A model generated the notes under the pieces. That model was given only the letters and a program-made list of their open reading frames with translations. It was not told the DNA's origin and made no database searches. A stretch of 11,396 bases of DNA from an uncultured Vogesella sp. (lineage in GTDB: Bacteria; Pseudomonadota; Gammaproteobacteria; Burkholderiales; Chromobacteriaceae), in NCBI GenBank assembly GCA_946479405.1, contig CAMLGD010000097.1:1-11396 (forward strand), in the 5' to 3' direction. Shown piece by piece: positions 7,932 through 11,396 of the stretch. Position 1 is the stretch's first letter; each line of letters opens with the position of its first letter. Position numbers and translations under genes: made by a program.

Positions 7932-8522
7932 ATGGATGCAGCCATCGTCGTCATTGCCATCGGCTTGGCCGCCCTGTTGCACCAGCCGGCAGCGGATAAG
8001 GTGGTGTTGCTGCCCGGCCCGGATGGCGCCGTGGGGCGGGTGGTGATCAGCACGCCGCAAGGCGAGCAGGAAATCTCGCACGCCTACCAAACTGCCGCGG
8101 TGCAAACGAACGGCCGGGTGCAGACCGGTAGCGAAAGCGCCGACAGCGTGGCCGCGCGCTATGGCGCGCTGCTGCAGGCGCAGCCCCGGCGCCCGGCCAG
8201 CTACCTGCTGTATTTCAACACCGGCAGCGACGAGCTGACAGCGGAATCGCAAGCCACGCTGGCGGCGCTGCGACAGGATGTTGCCACCCGGCCGGTGCCG
8301 GAGATCCTGGTGATCGGCCACACCGACCGGGTGGGCAGCGCGGAGGCCAACGAGGTGCTGTCGCTGCAGCGGGCGCAGATGGTTGCCGACTTGCTCGGGC
8401 AGCTGGGGGTGCAGCCTAAGTCGCTGGAAGTCACCGGGCGCGGCGAGCGTGACCTGCTGCTGCCCACTGCCGACGACGTGGACGAGCCGCGCAACCGCCG
8501 CGTCGAGGTATCGGTGCGCTGA
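7932..8522 (+). CDS. Small OmpA-C domain (peptidoglycan-binding) protein
   Basis: A 196-residue protein with a hydrophobic N-terminus (residues 3-16), a short unassigned segment, and an OmpA-C domain at about 90-196. The domain starts at YLLYFNTGSDELT and shows GHTDRVGS with D132, NEVLSLQRA, GRGERDLLLPTAD and PRNRRVEV with R189/R190, the positions that contact diaminopimelate in peptidoglycan in this family. No beta-barrel is present, so it is not a porin; it should tether itself or a partner to the cell wall. The N-terminus lacks positive charges before the hydrophobic run and I see no lipobox, so its route of export is unclear. GGGGGGA at 7918-7924 is its ribosome site, inside the end of the FecR gene, which implies coupling. 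The product is probably a component of the CHASE2 sensor cluster. Confidence 0.85.
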   Translation: MDAAIVVIAIGLAALLHQPAADKVVLLPGPDGAVGRVVISTPQGEQEISHAYQTAAVQTNGRVQTGSESADSVAARYGALLQAQPRRPASYLLYFNTGSDELTAESQATLAALRQDVATRPVPEILVIGHTDRVGSAEANEVLSLQRAQMVADLLGQLGVQPKSLEVTGRGERDLLLPTADDVDEPRNRRVEVSVR

Positions 8523-8590
8523 GCTTGCCCACCGTGCCGCGGCTTCGCCGCTAACCCCTTCTTTTTGCTGCACGACAGGGCTGGCCGATC

Positions 8591-11396
8591 ATGCTTGCAG
8601 GCATCAAACCATCGCAAAACTGGCTGCGCCGCTGGCTGATCGGCTCGCGCGGCCAACCTGTGGCCGCGTTGCTGCTGGTCACGCTGCTGCTGTTGCAGCT
8701 GGGTACCGATCTGCCGGTTAGCTGGCAGCAGCGGCTACCGCAGCCGTTGCTGCAGGCGATCACCGTGCTGGGGACGCCACTATCGACCGCGCGCGGCTGG
8801 CTGTTTGACAGCTACCAGACACTGCTGCCGCGGCAGCCGCACAGCCAGCCGGTGACCATCGTCGCCATCGACGAAAAGAGCCTGAAACTGTTGGGGCAAT
8901 GGCCGTGGCCGCGCGACAGGTTGGCCGCACTGGTGCGCAGCATCAATGCTGGGCAGCCGGCGGCGCTGGGGCTGGATATCTATATGCCGGAGGCGGACCA
9001 GAGCTCGCCGGCGCAATTGGCAGCGCGTTTGCCGGCGCAGTACCAGGCGCTGGGCAGCGCACTGCGCGCCTTGCCCAGCAACGACGTGCTGCTGGCGCAG
9101 GCGCTGCAGCAGGCGCCCGCGGTGCTGGGGGCCGCCGGTTTCGATTATCGCGCCTACACCACCGCCGAAGGCATGCGCAGCGTGCCGCTGCAGCGGTTGG
9201 GCGCCGACCCGCGTCCCTATGTGCGCCACTATCCGCATGTGCTGGCCAGCCTGCCGCAGCTGCAGGCGGCCGGGCAGGGGCAGGGGCTGCTCAGTCTGGA
9301 GGCGCAGAGCGGCGGGGTGCGCCGGCTGTCGCTGCTGGCCAGCGTGGGCGAGCAGCTGGTGCCGTCGATGGCGCTGGAGATGTTCCGGGTGGGCAGCGGT
9401 GCCTCGCGCATCAGCGTACACACCGGGCCGCATGGCGTGACCGCGCTGCAGGTGGCCGATCTCACGGTGCCCACGCTGGGCAATGGCGAAATCTACCTGC
9501 ACTACGCCCGCCTGAGCACCGGCATGCAGCGCTACGTGTCGGCGGTGGACGTGCTGCAGGGGCGGGTGGACGCGGCCATGCTGCGCGGCAAGCTGGTGCT
9601 CATCGGCCTGACCGGCTCCGGTCTCAACGATATGCGCTATACCGCGCTGCAGGAGCTGGTGCCGGGCACCGAGATCCAGGCGCAGCTGATGGAGGCGCTG
9701 TTTGATGGTGACTTCCTGCAGCGGCCGTGGTGGTTTATCTGGGCGGAGCTCGCACTGGCCTGGCTGCTGGGCAGCCTGCTGCTGTGGCATCTGCCGCGCG
9801 AGGACCACGCGCTGGTGCGGCAGATCAAGCTGCGGCCGCAGCTGGCCTTTGCGCTGATCGTGCTGCTGACACTGCTGCTGGCCGGCATCGGTCTGGTGCT
9901 GTTCCGCTTTGCCGGGCTGCTATTCGATGCCGTCAGCGTCAGCATCGCCTTTGCGCTGGTGATGAGCACGCTGATCATCAGCAATATGATCACCAGCCTG
10001 GCCGATGCCCGCCTGAAACTGACCAGTCTGGTGGAAAGCGGCATCGCGCAGGGCAAGCTGCAGCAGCGGGTGGTGCTGCTGCGCACCACGCTGGATGCTG
10101 CCTGCGAGATCAGCTACTGCGATGGCGCCGCGGTGCTGCTGCGCAGCGGCCATAACACCCTGCAGTTCACCCTGCACACCTATCCGACACCGGTGCCGAC
10201 GGCGGAGCTGCCGTTGCCCGACGATACGGTGGCGGGCAGCCTCACGGTGCCGGGCGAGGTGCTGGGCAAGGGGCAGTCGCTGTTCATCGACGATCTGGCC
10301 ACCGACCCGCGCCAGCTGGCGGCCAACACCCGGCAGCTGCTGGCCAGTGCCGGCATCAGCGCCCACGCCACGCTGGCGGTGCCGATGCGGCTCAGCGAGA
10401 ACGACATCATCGGCGTGATACTGCTGTTCGATGCCCGCGACACCTACAGCAAGGCGCTGATTCCGTTCGACCGCAAACTGCTGCCGTTCATGGAGGCGCT
10501 GGCGGCACAGGCGGCGGTGGCGATCGAAAACCAGAATCTGGTGGAGGCGCAAAAGAACCTGATGGACGCGATGATCAAGCTCATCGCCGGCGCCATCGAC
10601 ACCAAGAGCCCCTACACCGGCGGCCACTGCGAGCGGGTGCCGGAGCTGGCCATCCTGCTGGCGCAGGCGGCGTGCGCGGTGAAGGATGGCCCGCTGGCCG
10701 AGTTCAACTTTCACAGCGACGACGAATGGCGCGAGTTCCGCATCGGTGCCTGGCTGCACGACTGCGGCAAGGTGACCACGCCGGAGTACGTGGTGGACAA
10801 GGCCACCAAGCTGGAAACCATCTACAACCGCCTGCACGAAATCCGCACCCGCTTCGAAGTGCTGCTGCGCGATGCACGGCTGGCGCGCTGGGAGGCGGTC
10901 TACCTGCGCGGCGAGCGTCCGTCTGACGCCGATGCCCGTCTGGCGGCGCGCGAGGCCGAGCTGCAGGACGACTTTGCCTTTATCGCCGAGTGCAACCAGG
11001 GTGGCGAGTTTATGGCGCCGGAGCACATCGCGCGGCTGCAGCGCATTGCCACCCAGACCTGGGAGCGCTACTTCGACGACCGGCTGGGGCTGTCGGCGGA
11101 AGAACAACTGCGTTGTGCCGATGTGCCGCGGCCGCCACTGCCTGCGGTAGAGCCACTGCTGGCGGACAAGCCGCAGCACCTGTTTCAACGCCCGCCCAGC
11201 AAGGCATTCGATGCGCATTACGGCTTCAAGCTCACCGTGCCGCAATACCTGTACAACCAGGGCGAGGTATATAACCTCAGCGTCAGCCGCGGCACGCTGA
11301 CCGAAGAAGAACGCTTCAAGATCAACGAGCACATCATCCAGACCATCGTGATGCTGGAGCAGATGCCGCTGCCCAAATACCTGAAGCGGGTGCCGG
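8591..11396 (+). CDS. CHASE2-GAF-HD-GYP membrane sensor, probable c-di-GMP phosphodiesterase (3' end cut)
   Basis: The frame is open from ATG 8591 to the window edge (935 codons). A first membrane helix lies at about 22-38. A periplasmic CHASE2 domain (about 45-378) contains VTIVAIDEKSL at 88-98 and the hallmark WPWPRD at 104-109. Three more helices follow (about 382-401, 418-438, 441-465), then a cytoplasmic GAF domain (about 484-648) and an HD-type phosphohydrolase. Its metal motifs are GGHCERV (H679), HDCGK (H723, D724, K727) and H914 in INEH; the GYP part should lie beyond the edge. HD-GYP enzymes degrade cyclic di-GMP. About 145 residues are inserted between DKATKLETIYN (736-746) and SRGTLTEEE (899-907). 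AGGG at 8577-8580 is a weak, distant ribosome site, but an in-frame stop at 8552 leaves no other start. CHASE2 ligands are unknown. Confidence 0.9.
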   Translation, partial: MLAGIKPSQNWLRRWLIGSRGQPVAALLLVTLLLLQLGTDLPVSWQQRLPQPLLQAITVLGTPLSTARGWLFDSYQTLLPRQPHSQPVTIVAIDEKSLKLLGQWPWPRDRLAALVRSINAGQPAALGLDIYMPEADQSSPAQLAARLPAQYQALGSALRALPSNDVLLAQALQQAPAVLGAAGFDYRAYTTAEGMRSVPLQRLGADPRPYVRHYPHVLASLPQLQAAGQGQGLLSLEAQSGGVRRLSLLASVGEQLVPSMALEMFRVGSGASRISVHTGPHGVTALQVADLTVPTLGNGEIYLHYARLSTGMQRYVSAVDVLQGRVDAAMLRGKLVLIGLTGSGLNDMRYTALQELVPGTEIQAQLMEALFDGDFLQRPWWFIWAELALAWLLGSLLLWHLPREDHALVRQIKLRPQLAFALIVLLTLLLAGIGLVLFRFAGLLFDAVSVSIAFALVMSTLIISNMITSLADARLKLTSLVESGIAQGKLQQRVVLLRTTLDAACEISYCDGAAVLLRSGHNTLQFTLHTYPTPVPTAELPLPDDTVAGSLTVPGEVLGKGQSLFIDDLATDPRQLAANTRQLLASAGISAHATLAVPMRLSENDIIGVILLFDARDTYSKALIPFDRKLLPFMEALAAQAAVAIENQNLVEAQKNLMDAMIKLIAGAIDTKSPYTGGHCERVPELAILLAQAACAVKDGPLAEFNFHSDDEWREFRIGAWLHDCGKVTTPEYVVDKATKLETIYNRLHEIRTRFEVLLRDARLARWEAVYLRGERPSDADARLAAREAELQDDFAFIAECNQGGEFMAPEHIARLQRIATQTWERYFDDRLGLSAEEQLRCADVPRPPLPAVEPLLADKPQHLFQRPPSKAFDAHYGFKLTVPQYLYNQGEVYNLSVSRGTLTEEERFKINEHIIQTIVMLEQMPLPKYLKRVP

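Noticed and set aside
8539..8566. Terminator between the OmpA-C and CHASE2 genes
   Set aside because: A five-base-pair GCGGC/GCCGC stem (8539-8551) exists, but the T-run starts 11 bases later, so it does not make an intrinsic terminator. The genes look co-transcribed.
10917..10926. Neisseria-type DNA uptake sequence (GCCGTCTGAA)
   Set aside because: TCCGTCTGAC matches only the central eight bases, lies inside a coding region, and I noticed no other copy, so it is best explained by chance.
9920..11332. Long minus-strand open frame opposite the CHASE2/HD-GYP gene
   Set aside because: It is a shadow of GC-rich codon usage; the + strand encodes continuous CHASE2, GAF and HD domains.

Overview
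The window is high-GC bacterial DNA with densely packed genes, all complete genes lying on the + strand. Protein families and gene style point to a Gram-negative proteobacterium. I favour a betaproteobacterium (Neisseriales/Chromobacteriaceae-like or Burkholderiales-like), but this is an impression from family resemblance and was not tested by any search.

Region 1 (1-5607) is part of a myo-inositol catabolic operon. It begins in an AT-rich intergenic region with A-tracts, TTCCAG repeats and an IolR-like palindrome, facing the first codons of a divergent gene at the left edge. It then runs iolC (kinase fused to a DUF2090 domain), iolE, iolB and iolA, and ends at a strong intrinsic terminator. 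These enzymes dehydrate 2-keto-myo-inositol (IolE), isomerise 5-deoxy-glucuronate (IolB), phosphorylate 2-deoxy-5-keto-gluconate (IolC) and convert malonate semialdehyde to acetyl-CoA (IolA). The inositol dehydrogenase (IolG), the ring-opening hydrolase (IolD), a transporter and a stand-alone aldolase (IolJ) are not in the window. The IolC C-terminal domain is a candidate for the aldolase step.

Region 2 (5608-7325) is a single-gene unit encoding a LysP-type lysine permease, with its own leader and its own intrinsic terminator.

Region 3 (7326-11396) is an envelope-to-cytoplasm signalling cluster in one apparent operon. It encodes a small secreted FecR-domain protein, a small OmpA-C (peptidoglycan-binding) protein and a large membrane protein of architecture TM-CHASE2-3TM-GAF-HD-GYP, cut by the window edge before its GYP motif. 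The likely output is cyclic-di-GMP hydrolysis controlled by a periplasmic signal. This is the least understood and most interesting part of the window. The HD-GYP domain carries an insertion of about 145 residues, and two sigma-54-like -24/-12 elements lie upstream of the cluster.

No stretch longer than 300 bases lacks a gene. The larger gaps are 23-250, 5546-5800 and 7271-7457, described under their regulatory features. I saw no RNA genes, CRISPR arrays, insertion sequences or prophage genes.
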